A stretch of DNA of 60,788 nt from Bacteroidota bacterium (GTDB lineage Bacteria > Bacteroidota > Bacteroidia > Cytophagales > Cyclobacteriaceae), in NCBI GenBank assembly GCA_024643595.1, contig JAHEMS010000001.1:1-60788 (forward strand), read 5' to 3'. Below the pieces are notes generated by a model. It worked only from the letters and a program-made list of their open reading frames with translations. It ran no database searches and was not told the DNA's origin. Position 1 is the first letter of the stretch; every line of letters begins with the position of its first letter. Made by a program: the position numbers and the translations under genes. Below are positions 1 through 8,181 of this stretch, piece after piece.

Positions 1-131
1 CGTAAAAGAGAAAGAATCCACGAGTAGTAAACTCTTCGAAAAACAAATACTATGAGAAGCCCAGCCGTTGAATGGACTCATAGATTAATACAGACTGATC
101 TTTACAATTATTGACAAATAAATTTAACAAA

Positions 132-878
132 ATGGATACAACCTGCCTTATTATTGATGACGAAAAATTGGCTCGCGAACTGCTTCGCGAATACATTGCC
201 GCATTTCCGCAGATTGAAATTTTAGGAGAATGTGCCAAAGGAACAGAGGCGGTGGAGCAAATTGATAACCTGAAACCGGATTTAATTTTCCTGGATGTTC
301 AGATGCCGGGGATGACCGGCTTCGATGTACTGGATGAAATCATCCACGAACCTTATGTAATTTTCACCACTGCATACGATCAATATGCGATAAAAGCATT
401 TGAAAAAAATGCAGTTGATTATTTGCTAAAACCACTGGATTTAGATCGGTTTAAGCTGGCGGTAGACCGGGCATTGCAAAGAAGGAAAATGGAGGAGGGT
501 AACATTGAAGACCTTCTTTCAGGTATGCATATACCTCCGGTACGCTCTTCTTATGATTCGCACATTTTTGTTCAAAAGTCAGAGAAACTTTTTAATCTTC
601 CCGTCGAGGAGATTATGTACCTGGAAGCTTCCGGAGACTATACCGTGATATCCACTAAGAATGATCAGTTTGTAAGTTCGTCCGGTATTGGTAAGCTAGA
701 AGAATTAATGAGCCCTGATAAATTTATCCGGGTACATCGATCTACCATCATTAACCTTAATTTTTTAAAAGAGATTGAACGGCACTTTAACGGAGGCATG
801 ATTGTGAAAATGCAAAACAGTAAAACTTTTCCGGTTAGCCGAACCTATGCCAAGATGATCAGGAAAAAAGTAGTTTAA
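132..878 (+). CDS. LytTR-family response regulator
   Basis: Two-component response regulator, 248 residues from the ATG. The N-terminal receiver domain shows the acidic pair D9/D10, the phospho-acceptor D55 in LIFLDVQMPG and the conserved Lys in DYLLKPLD. A linker follows, then a C-terminal LytTR DNA-binding domain from about residue 145 (YLEASGDYT, VHRSTIINL). In Bacteroidota such regulators normally pair with a LytS/YehU-type membrane kinase encoded just upstream. The window begins too close to confirm this; only short open frames ending at bases 27 and 55 precede it. An in-frame TTG at 111 would add seven residues, but the ATG places the protein start directly at the receiver fold. It is convergent with the next gene, one base apart. 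Confidence 0.93.
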   Translation: MDTTCLIIDDEKLARELLREYIAAFPQIEILGECAKGTEAVEQIDNLKPDLIFLDVQMPGMTGFDVLDEIIHEPYVIFTTAYDQYAIKAFEKNAVDYLLKPLDLDRFKLAVDRALQRRKMEEGNIEDLLSGMHIPPVRSSYDSHIFVQKSEKLFNLPVEEIMYLEASGDYTVISTKNDQFVSSSGIGKLEELMSPDKFIRVHRSTIINLNFLKEIERHFNGGMIVKMQNSKTFPVSRTYAKMIRKKVV

Positions 879-879
879 C

Positions 880-1560
880 TTATAAGTGGCTGAGCAATTC
901 ATGGATGGAGTTGAGCACTTTGAACCTTTCATTTTCAATTTGCGTCTCCACTCGTTCATGCGCCCAGGTTACATGATAGGGGATATGAAATCCATATCCG
1001 CCTAAGTTTAGCACCGGAAGAATATCTGATTTTAATGAATTACCAATCATGGCAAAATCCTCGGGCGGTATATCAAGGTGCTTGATTAGTTTTCTGAAAT
1101 CATCTTCTTTTTTTTCTGACATGATTTCGATATGATGGAAGTAGTGATCTAACCCCGATTTTTTAAGTTTACGTTCCTGGTCGAGCAGATCGCCTTTGGT
1201 TGCCATCACCAATCGATATTTACCCTTTAGCTGCTGAAGCACATCTTCAACACCATCCATCAGATCGATGGGTTTGTTGAGCAACTCCTGCCCATATTCA
1301 ATAATTTTTTCGATGGCTTCATTGGGAATTGATTTATCGGTGATGCGTATGGCCGTTTCAATCATCGAAAGCATAAAGGCCTTGATGCCATATCCATACA
1401 ATTCAATATTTTTTATCTCAGTTTGAAGTAGCTCACGGGTAACCGTATGCTGGGGAAGATAGTTTTCTAAAAGAATACTAAACTTCTTTTCAGTTTCCTG
1501 AAAGTAAGATTCATTATGCCAAAGCGTATCATCGGCATCAAAAGCAATTACTTTAAGCAT
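880..1560 (-). CDS. HAD-superfamily hydrolase
   Basis: Cytosolic HAD-type phosphatase of 226 residues. The catalytic DxD motif sits at D8 and D10 (AFDADDTLW), with a helical cap after it. Motif II Thr is in LVMATKGD, motif III Lys lies in the KKSGLDHYF region, and motif IV is less canonical around FAMIGNSLKSDI. The family dephosphorylates small phosphorylated metabolites; the substrate cannot be read from the sequence. The ATG start is clear. It is transcribed toward the response regulator, with tail-to-tail stops and no room for a separate terminator. Confidence 0.88.
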   Translation of the reverse strand: MLKVIAFDADDTLWHNESYFQETEKKFSILLENYLPQHTVTRELLQTEIKNIELYGYGIKAFMLSMIETAIRITDKSIPNEAIEKIIEYGQELLNKPIDLMDGVEDVLQQLKGKYRLVMATKGDLLDQERKLKKSGLDHYFHHIEIMSEKKEDDFRKLIKHLDIPPEDFAMIGNSLKSDILPVLNLGGYGFHIPYHVTWAHERVETQIENERFKVLNSIHELLSHL

Positions 1561-1641
1561 GCGTTACATTGATATGACGAAGCTAATAAATCAATAACGC
1601 AAAAACTATTGGTTATAATTGATCTGATCAATCGTCACAGC

Positions 1642-2148
1642 TCATACCATTTTCTCCAGCACGACAAACTCGAGCTTCATTTTAGGCTGACCAAAACGAG
1701 GATCATTAAAAGCAAAAGGTTTGCGTTCTCCGGTAAGATGAAAGCCATGGCGGATATACCAATCGATAAGTTCTTTCCGTACGGAAATTACTGTCATAAA
1801 AATTGAAGTGCAATTTTGTTTTTTGGCTACTTCTTCAGCGGCATTCAATAACTTTTTTCCAATTCCATTTCCCTGCTGATTAGGCAACACGGTGAGCATA
1901 CCCAAATAAAGTTTCTCGTTATGAATACGTAATTCCACACAGCCGAGAATTATATTTTTTTCGACATATTTTAAGAGCGTTGTGTCAGGCGCTTCTATCA
2001 TCTCGGCAATGGCATTGGCATCCGTACGGGTTCCATCCAGCAAATCTGCCTCTGTAGTCCAGCCTTGACGAGATGAAGTTCCCCGATAGGCAGCATTCAC
2101 GAGCCGATCTAGTTCGGGAGCATCTTCTATAACCGCTTTAGTGATCAT
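1642..2148 (-). CDS. GNAT-family N-acetyltransferase
   Basis: Single-domain GCN5-related acetyltransferase, 168 residues. The acetyl-CoA binding segment is visible as LTVLPNQQGNGIGKKLL (motif A with the Q-x-x-G-x-G/A pattern), followed by the typical motif B end IDWYIRHGFHLTGERKPF. It should transfer an acetyl group from acetyl-CoA to an amine of unknown identity. A longer frame begins at a TTG at 2154, but the ATG two codons later is the natural start. It stands alone between a HAD gene and an aminopeptidase, all on the minus strand but separated by gaps of about 80-100 bases. Confidence 0.88.
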   Translation of the reverse strand: MITKAVIEDAPELDRLVNAAYRGTSSRQGWTTEADLLDGTRTDANAIAEMIEAPDTTLLKYVEKNIILGCVELRIHNEKLYLGMLTVLPNQQGNGIGKKLLNAAEEVAKKQNCTSIFMTVISVRKELIDWYIRHGFHLTGERKPFAFNDPRFGQPKMKLEFVVLEKMV

Positions 2149-2247
2149 GTCCAATAATATAGAATCAGAGTGATTAACTCAAAAACTCATCATTGCATGT
2201 TAGCAGGAATTGATAAAGTGCCTGATGCTGTTGAAATAGAATTCATG

Positions 2248-3723
2248 TTAATTACCCGTCTTGGATTTTGAATTTACCTTGTCAAGGTCAGGAAGACTAA
2301 AATTATCAAATACGGAAGGCTCCTTCATCATGTCTTCGATTTCTTTAACTGTTCGGGGTCCCATTTTTGAAAGGTGCTCATAGCCGTCTTTGGTGATCAA
2401 AAAGTCGTCTTCAATACGGACGGCAATGCCCCACCATTTCTTATCGCAGGCTGCATTATCTGGAATATAAATTCCTGGCTCTATGGTAATGGTATTACCC
2501 TCTTCCATGATAGCGCCACCCCTGTCATGGACATCTAATCCGATATGATGACTTACACCATGAGGGAAGTAAAGATGTTTTTCGTTTGGTTTTATAATTC
2601 CCAATTCCACTAATCCACGATTTATTACTGCTCGGCATGTGTCGGTTGTCAGTCTAAGGGGAATTCCTGGTTTAGTTATCTTCATCGCTTCTTCTTGTGC
2701 TTTTAATACCAGCTCATAAATCGCCTTTTGTTCAGGTGAAAATTTTCCGTTTACCGGAATGGTTCGTGTGATGTCAGCGGAGTAACCATGTAATTCGGCA
2801 CCAAGGTCCATCAGAATCAATTCTTTGGATGTTACGTTGGGTTTGTAGTTATCGATATAATGCAAAATGCATCCATTGTGTCCGGCCCCTACGATAGATG
2901 GATAGCCAAGATCTTCTGCCTGGTATTTCTTAAACACAAACTCATGAATACCTTGTATTTCCCTTTCCGACATGCCTGGCTTTATCGCTTTCATCACCTC
3001 TACCTGGCCCATGCATGAAATGGCAACTGCCTTTCTTATCATTTCAATTTCTTCATTTGTTTTTATGCCCCTCAGGTTGGCCATCAGGCCAGCAAGGGCT
3101 TTCGTGTCCAGATTATTCTTAATCGGTTCCACAGCCAGTGATACCCCCTTTTTTTCAGGGTACTTAACTTTCGTCTTAAACTGGGCAATCAAATCGTATA
3201 AGTCTGAAGAATCTCGTGGATTATCCCGTACGTCATTATGAAAATCAAAAAAGAGAATCTTACTGAATTTTGAGAAGTCTACATTATAGCGTTTGAATTC
3301 GCTGTTGTTAAAGGTTTGCTGAAAGCCCAATATATCTTTGGTGCCCTGTTCACCCAATCTGCGGCCAGTCCACATTTCGCGCATGGCATTGCGTGGCTGC
3401 ACAAATAAAATTTCATTATAAGCAGTTCCATTAGCGGCAGTTTGCTGGTCTTTAAAAACAAATAGCAGCGCTTCAGGTTCTTTATAGCCGGTAAGGTAGT
3501 AGAAGTCAGGGTCTTGGTGATAGACATACTCTACATCATTGGCACGATTGCGCACTGGGTTGGCAAAGAAAACCGCCACTGAATTTGCGGGAAGGCTTTC
3601 GCGGAGTTTTTCCCTCCTTTCTAGATGGAAATCTTTAGACAGAAAATCATCAGGCAAGTCGGCATCTTGTGCCTGAAGTGAATAAGTAGAAATGAATAAA
3701 AGAAGGCAGCAAATGATTTTCAT
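2248..3723 (-). CDS. Xaa-Pro aminopeptidase (M24B), exported
   Basis: Dinuclear-metal aminopeptidase that removes an N-terminal residue before proline, 491 residues. A signal peptide of about 18 residues ends at LQAQ, so it acts outside the cytoplasm. An AMP_N domain follows (residues about 28-180, DPDFYYLTGYKEPEALL), then the pita-bread catalytic domain. Metal ligands are visible: two Asp in LMDLGAELHGYSADITRT, His in HGVSHHIGLDVHDRG, Glu in TIEPGIYIP and Glu in AVRIEDDFL. Length matches PepP-type enzymes with an added leader. It probably helps take up proline-containing peptides. Confidence 0.93.
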   Translation of the reverse strand: MKIICCLLLFISTYSLQAQDADLPDDFLSKDFHLERREKLRESLPANSVAVFFANPVRNRANDVEYVYHQDPDFYYLTGYKEPEALLFVFKDQQTAANGTAYNEILFVQPRNAMREMWTGRRLGEQGTKDILGFQQTFNNSEFKRYNVDFSKFSKILFFDFHNDVRDNPRDSSDLYDLIAQFKTKVKYPEKKGVSLAVEPIKNNLDTKALAGLMANLRGIKTNEEIEMIRKAVAISCMGQVEVMKAIKPGMSEREIQGIHEFVFKKYQAEDLGYPSIVGAGHNGCILHYIDNYKPNVTSKELILMDLGAELHGYSADITRTIPVNGKFSPEQKAIYELVLKAQEEAMKITKPGIPLRLTTDTCRAVINRGLVELGIIKPNEKHLYFPHGVSHHIGLDVHDRGGAIMEEGNTITIEPGIYIPDNAACDKKWWGIAVRIEDDFLITKDGYEHLSKMGPRTVKEIEDMMKEPSVFDNFSLPDLDKVNSKSKTGN

Positions 3724-3825
3724 GAGGTATGTTTTTAAAACTTAGGGCATAAATATAGGAGTAGTGGGTTGAAGAAAAAATTGATTTTTTTTCAACGTAT
3801 TAATCCATCCGGTGAGCATTTTCGT

Positions 3826-3842
3826 GTAGTTCAAGGAACTAC
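3826..3842. other. Short perfect hairpin in intergenic gap
   Basis: A 7-bp perfect inverted repeat (GTAGTTC, 3-nt loop AAG, GAACTAC) lies in the 203-base gap between the aminopeptidase and the S41 peptidase. On the plus strand it is followed by GGCTTTTC, which loosely resembles a weak terminator, but no plus-strand gene ends nearby. On the minus strand it would fall in the leader of the aminopeptidase transcript or just past the start of that gene's promoter region. The role is unknown. Confidence 0.35.
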
Positions 3843-3926
3843 GGCTTTTCAGATCCCCGGAACGGAAGTCGGTTAATTGACATCGGGATAAAGCCCTACT
3901 TCTTTAGAGAAAACACATGATTAAAG

Positions 3927-4988
3927 CTATTGGTTGAGCAGCTGTATCGCTTTTTCAAGCACTATATCTTTGCCATTCAACAAGTCTGACTTGGCCGTTT
4001 TGGCATACTTATCCGGTAACAAACCTGTACCCTCATAACTGATTCCATCCGGAGCACGATAATCACCCACCGACACACTAAACATCCAGCTGTTGTACAA
4101 TTCAAAATTTGGATTGTCTGAAAAACTACCTGCGGTCGTGTCACCCAAAGTAATTATATGATCAAATTGTTTCATTGCCAATGCAAAGGTTTCTCCAGCA
4201 CTTTGAGTGAAACGCGAAGTAAGCATGATCACCGACTTGGTGTAAGGCTTTGCAGTTTTCGGTGTAACATACCATTCCATTATTTCAGTGAAATCGCCAT
4301 GGGCGGGACCATTGCGCTTTCTCGTGGTCATGTATAATTTTCTGGAAGAAGCAAAGCATCCTGCTAAATATTGTGAAACCGGATCGTAACCACCATAAAA
4401 CCCACGGATGTCTAAAACTACTCCTTGTGTATCGGCAATGTCGGCCATTATTTTTTCCATTTGATTTTCCACTTGCTTCAATCCATCCGTGCCTTTTATG
4501 TTTACGTAGGCAAGGTTATTAGGAAGTTTGCCATAACCGATGTTTTCCGTGAGTTGTTGGTATCCGGAGGTATATGTTTTATCAACTTCTAAATCATAGT
4601 CATCCTGCACTTTTAGTATTTCCAATTTCCCGTTGCGATAGCTCAACACTCCGCCAGGAAAAACGGGAAGTGTACCATTGGTCGGATAGAGGTTCAGATG
4701 ATTGTCGTTCAGCAAAACCAGCATATCGCTGAGGACGGAATAAAGTTCTTCATCCGTAATCTGATCGTTTATTTTTGATCTGAATTGATCATGAATAGCT
4801 TTCCAATCAATGTTCTTAACTTCAAAAAGTCCGTAATGCTCATCAAAAGTTTTCCAGAATAGTTCGAAATTGTTCGTAGGTGTATTGGCTTTTTCCGGGC
4901 CAATTAATTCTTCTTCGCACGAAGCCATCATGAATGTGCTGCCGACAAACGCGAATACCAAAGAGTATATTAAGTTTCTATTTTTCAT
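3927..4988 (-). CDS. S41-family peptidase, lipoprotein
   Basis: Tail-specific/C-terminal-processing-like serine peptidase of 353 residues. The start chosen is the ATG at 4988, which gives a lipoprotein signal with the lipobox Cys in MMASCEEE; an upstream frame extension lacks any leader. The N-terminal helical region contains FELFWKTFDEHYGLF, typical of Tricorn/CtpA-like members in Bacteroidota. The catalytic core shows VVLDIRGFYGG and the nucleophile Ser in RFTQSAGETFALAMKQF. It is likely anchored in the periplasm or at the cell surface. It follows the outer-membrane protein gene by 19 bases, so the two probably share a transcript controlled by the AraC-type regulator upstream. Confidence 0.88.
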   Translation of the reverse strand: MKNRNLIYSLVFAFVGSTFMMASCEEELIGPEKANTPTNNFELFWKTFDEHYGLFEVKNIDWKAIHDQFRSKINDQITDEELYSVLSDMLVLLNDNHLNLYPTNGTLPVFPGGVLSYRNGKLEILKVQDDYDLEVDKTYTSGYQQLTENIGYGKLPNNLAYVNIKGTDGLKQVENQMEKIMADIADTQGVVLDIRGFYGGYDPVSQYLAGCFASSRKLYMTTRKRNGPAHGDFTEIMEWYVTPKTAKPYTKSVIMLTSRFTQSAGETFALAMKQFDHIITLGDTTAGSFSDNPNFELYNSWMFSVSVGDYRAPDGISYEGTGLLPDKYAKTAKSDLLNGKDIVLEKAIQLLNQ

Positions 4989-5007
4989 AGTGAAGTGTTT
5001 TAGCTGT

Positions 5008-5847
5008 TTAGAATTGATGATGCAGGTTAGCAAGCAATGATTGACTCATCGCTTTCATTGGCTGAGGCGTTTGAATATTGTACCACGCTAACTCATAATT
5101 TAGTCCTGTACCCCAGTGTGAATTAATCTGATAGTTATAGCCTAACGTCATGGCGGGAGCAAGAAACTTTGAAGGCCCCACCCACTTAGCGTTACGGAAG
5201 AATCCGTTAACCTGATTTTTTTCTGGGGCAGCCACGGTGTTGTCATAAGGCAAGCGAGTAAGTTGTGCCACCAGTGGAATGCGCAACGAGGCCGTTACCT
5301 GATGATGGTTATCAAATCGATGCTGGGTCAATGCTTCGGAACTAAGACTGAGTGCATTAAACATCCCTCCGGTATTCCATCCTTGCGGATAAAATAATTC
5401 GTTCATGATTCTACCGCCCACGGCCACTTTAAAAGTAGATTCCTGTGTGGAAGAAATTTTGTAATAGGCACCGAGAGAAATTCTTCCCGCCAGGAATGAT
5501 CCTCCAGCCGGAAACTTCTTGTCTTCTGAATTCCCTTTGTAATCTTCTTCCTGAAAGAACAGCGTCCTGTCCTTATGATATTTAGGTATGTTGCTTCCCA
5601 CTCGCATATCAAAATCAACGGAGAAAAGGAACGTATTGCTTTCCAGGTTATAGAATAATCTTAGATTTTTAGGTTTGCTTTGATAAACAAGGGGGGAAGA
5701 ATTTTTATCAAGATAGGTAACGGAGCCAATACCCAGTGCCAGCCCGATTCGGTTCTCCAACGGCATCCAGGGCCGTATCTCATAATTTTGTGCAAATGTT
5801 GTTACACTAGTGAGTAATAGTGCGGCAAAAATCCATTTCAATTTCAT
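5008..5847 (-). CDS. Outer-membrane beta-barrel-like protein, unknown function
   Basis: Exported protein of 279 residues with a signal peptide ending at VTTFAQ. The mature part alternates hydrophobic and polar residues with many aromatic strand ends (RLFYNLESNTFLFSVDFDMRVG, LGAYYKIS, SHWGTGLNYELAWYNI) and finishes in LLANLHHQF, where a terminal Phe is usual for outer-membrane barrels. I do not recognise a specific family. The ATG at 5847 is preferred over a TTG at 5856. The gene sits between an AraC-type regulator and a surface S41 peptidase on the same strand. Confidence 0.75.
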   Translation of the reverse strand: MKLKWIFAALLLTSVTTFAQNYEIRPWMPLENRIGLALGIGSVTYLDKNSSPLVYQSKPKNLRLFYNLESNTFLFSVDFDMRVGSNIPKYHKDRTLFFQEEDYKGNSEDKKFPAGGSFLAGRISLGAYYKISSTQESTFKVAVGGRIMNELFYPQGWNTGGMFNALSLSSEALTQHRFDNHHQVTASLRIPLVAQLTRLPYDNTVAAPEKNQVNGFFRNAKWVGPSKFLAPAMTLGYNYQINSHWGTGLNYELAWYNIQTPQPMKAMSQSLLANLHHQF

Positions 5848-5934
5848 GTCGGTCAAAATTTAATTTGGGTGAATGAACGGCATCCAACCAAAAAGTTGCC
5901 TGGCAAGCCAAGTCTAAAGGTCTATTCCAATCCG

Positions 5935-5966
5935 TTTGGACTGATTCAGGCGGCTTTGGACTGATT
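5935..5966. repeat. 12-bp direct repeat, candidate operator
   Basis: TTTGGACTGATT occurs twice with a 20-base period (5935-5946 and 5955-5966). The second copy lies in the last codons of the AraC-type regulator gene and the first overlaps its stop, at the upstream edge of the 98-base gap before the outer-membrane protein gene. TTGCC-T-GGCAA at 5895-5905 and TCCAA/TTGGA at 5926-5939 add further symmetry. AraC-family proteins often bind direct repeats about two helical turns apart, so this may be the regulator's operator. That is an inference. Confidence 0.4.
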
Positions 5967-7103
5967 TTCAAGATATTCGGATGGAGTCATTCCGGTTTTT
6001 TTCTTGAACACAGAATAAAAAGATGCCTTGGAATTAAACCCTGCTTCCTGGGCAATACCCAAAAGACTTAAATGTTTTTTCTGCGGAAGAGATGCCAGCT
6101 GTTTAAAGGCTTGAATCCGGTAATCATTGATCAGGTCAAAAAAATTTCCGGAATAGCAGGAATTAATTGCCTGCGAAACCTGGTGTCGGGGAATTTCTGC
6201 AGCTGCTGAAAGTTGTGTGAGCGTAAGATCATTTTTGAGAAAAAGTTGTTGCGTTTCCAGTACCAATTTCACTTTTTCAAAAATAGAAGCCAGTTGCTTA
6301 CTTTCAAGTGTAGATTTTTTGTATTTCTCTGAATCGGCAACAGCCTGAGCAGAGGATGGCACTGGTAACACTTCTTTAATAATGCCAAACAAGACAGGTT
6401 GCGTCAATGCTTTGTACGAAAGCCAATAAAACAATAATACGACTCCGATAAAGTGAAAAGAATAAAATTGCGAAAGCACAGGCACATGCCAGGTGCGCGC
6501 AAAGAAGGAAACAACAGCTAATGCAGTGGCGCTCAATACCAGTATCAGAAAACTCTTCAGCCACTTTATGCGTAACGATTCTACTTCTGAATATTCTTCC
6601 AATAGTTTTTTCTCAAAACGCAGATAGTAGATCAACATAAAACTTTGAAATAGGATATGAAGAAAAGAGACGATTTGATTCACCCATCCGAAATCATGTT
6701 TGGAGGCTTCTTCAAAGTGATTGAGCAAAGCACGTTTTTCTTCTGCGCCCATGCTATAATAAGGCATCATGATCATGAGCAGCACCAGGAACGGGATAAA
6801 TAGCCAAAGACTTTTCCAGATCTTATCAGGTTGGGTTTGAGTGATGTATTGAACGAATAAAAAAAGAATAGGCCAATAGAGTGTGCCAATAATCCACGAC
6901 ACCCGGCTAAGGTGGGGGAAGCTGAGAAAGAATTCACGATTGTCAAATCCTACTAAAATTAGATGACCAGATAGTATTATAAGGAGAATAGCCAGAATAC
7001 GATTAGCTGGCTGATTTATTTTAGTACGCAACAGTAAGAAAGAAAGAAACAAGCCCTGAATGCTCGCAGAAGAATAGATGATTTGAATAAGCGATGAGTT
7101 CAA
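5946..7103 (-). CDS. AraC-family transcriptional regulator with membrane N-terminus
   Basis: A 385-residue regulator with an N-terminal membrane region of about seven hydrophobic helices (residues 8-235, for example LFLSFLLLRTKINQPANRILAIL). After a linker it has a C-terminal AraC-type double helix-turn-helix (about 285-380; LTLTQLSAAAEIPRHQVSQAIN and GIAQEAGFNSKASFYSVFKKKTGMTPSEYL). This membrane-AraC layout is common in Bacteroidota and suggests sensing at the membrane followed by direct gene control. No ATG lies near the start, so TTG at 7103 is used. The outer-membrane protein and S41 peptidase downstream are the obvious targets. Confidence 0.9.
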   Translation of the reverse strand: MNSSLIQIIYSSASIQGLFLSFLLLRTKINQPANRILAILLIILSGHLILVGFDNREFFLSFPHLSRVSWIIGTLYWPILFLFVQYITQTQPDKIWKSLWLFIPFLVLLMIMMPYYSMGAEEKRALLNHFEEASKHDFGWVNQIVSFLHILFQSFMLIYYLRFEKKLLEEYSEVESLRIKWLKSFLILVLSATALAVVSFFARTWHVPVLSQFYSFHFIGVVLLFYWLSYKALTQPVLFGIIKEVLPVPSSAQAVADSEKYKKSTLESKQLASIFEKVKLVLETQQLFLKNDLTLTQLSAAAEIPRHQVSQAINSCYSGNFFDLINDYRIQAFKQLASLPQKKHLSLLGIAQEAGFNSKASFYSVFKKKTGMTPSEYLENQSKAA

Positions 7104-7206
7104 TGGGGTTCTTATTTTATGTGTAATATTATAAAATCAGGAGTAATTAAGTTTCAGGAGACTGCGGATTCCTGCAACGCTTACTGAATTCCAGGCATAT
7201 AAAGAT

Positions 7207-7214
7207 TAAATTTG
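7207..7214 (+). promoter_or_regulatory. Candidate -7 promoter box (TAAATTTG)
   Basis: TAAATTTG matches the Bacteroidota -7 consensus TAnnTTTG and ends 11 bases before the sulfurtransferase ATG. No good TTG -33 box is found at the usual distance, so support is limited to the -7 element and position. Confidence 0.4.
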
Positions 7215-7225
7215 AAAATAAGGAA

Positions 7226-8083
7226 ATGAAAGAAATTATGTCACCACTTATTCAAGCATCCGAGTTGTTGGGTTTAATGAAATCTGATGATTTGGTAATT
7301 ATTGATGCAAGTAATAGTAAAAATGCAAAATCAAACTATGAAGAGAACCATTTAATGGGAGCCTTGTTTGTTGATACCAATACTCAACTGGCTGATATAA
7401 AAGCTGATTTGTCCAATGGCGGACGACATCCCTTACCTAAAACATCGGACTTTATACGTACCCTATCCGATCTTGGGATATCAGCAGAAAGTCATGTTGT
7501 GATCTATGACGACTATGGCGGAGCAAATGCCGCGGCCAGAATGTGGTGGATGTTAAAATCAATTGGTCATAGGCATGCTCAGGTTCTCGATGGTGGATTA
7601 AAAGAAGCTCAAAGAATTCATTTTCCAATGAGTTCACAAAGGGAATCGGTTAAACAAGCTGTGCCCTATGAAATGAAAAATTGGCAGCTCCCCCAAGCGC
7701 AAATTGAAGAAGTTGAAAAAGCGTCTCTCAATAAAAATTGTATTATTATTGATGTTCGTGAGAAGGCACGGTATAACGGAGAAACGGAACCCATTGATTT
7801 AGTCGCAGGACATATCCCTAATGCGATTAATATCCCGTTTACTGAAAACATGGATGATAATGGACTTTTTTTATCCCAAAGTAAATTGCGCGAGAAGTAC
7901 GATAAGGTATTTGATCAAGTAAAAAGCGAAAATACTATTATACATTGTGGTTCCGGGGTAACGGCATGTCATTCTCTATTAGCCATCACTTATGCCGGGC
8001 TAAAAATTCCGAAACTCTATGTTGGTTCCTGGAGTGAATGGAGCAGAAATAATAAAATAATTATATCAGAAGTGAATAAATAA
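7226..8083 (+). CDS. sseA: 3-mercaptopyruvate/thiosulfate sulfurtransferase
   Basis: Two tandem rhodanese domains in 285 residues: an inactive N-terminal one (about 8-135) and a catalytic C-terminal one (about 155-280). The active-site loop is C241-GSGVTA, the signature of 3-mercaptopyruvate sulfurtransferases rather than the CRKGVT loop of thiosulfate enzymes. It would move sulfane sulfur from mercaptopyruvate to a thiol acceptor in the cytosol. No signal peptide is seen. The first ATG is used; a second ATG lies four codons later. It is a single-gene unit preceded by a TAAATTTG promoter box. Confidence 0.9.
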   Translation: MKEIMSPLIQASELLGLMKSDDLVIIDASNSKNAKSNYEENHLMGALFVDTNTQLADIKADLSNGGRHPLPKTSDFIRTLSDLGISAESHVVIYDDYGGANAAARMWWMLKSIGHRHAQVLDGGLKEAQRIHFPMSSQRESVKQAVPYEMKNWQLPQAQIEEVEKASLNKNCIIIDVREKARYNGETEPIDLVAGHIPNAINIPFTENMDDNGLFLSQSKLREKYDKVFDQVKSENTIIHCGSGVTACHSLLAITYAGLKIPKLYVGSWSEWSRNNKIIISEVNK

Positions 8084-8181
8084 GAGAGGAAGTATGCATT
8101 ATTATTAAAAAAATAAAATCGGAGTTGATTCACTTCCTGACGATACTGAATATCCCTAATTTAGTTGCCTTATTACGTGTT

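Noticed and set aside
2..55. Possible 3' end of a sensor kinase gene upstream of the response regulator
   Set aside because: Only 17 codons are visible, in one of two equally open frames, so identity cannot be supported.
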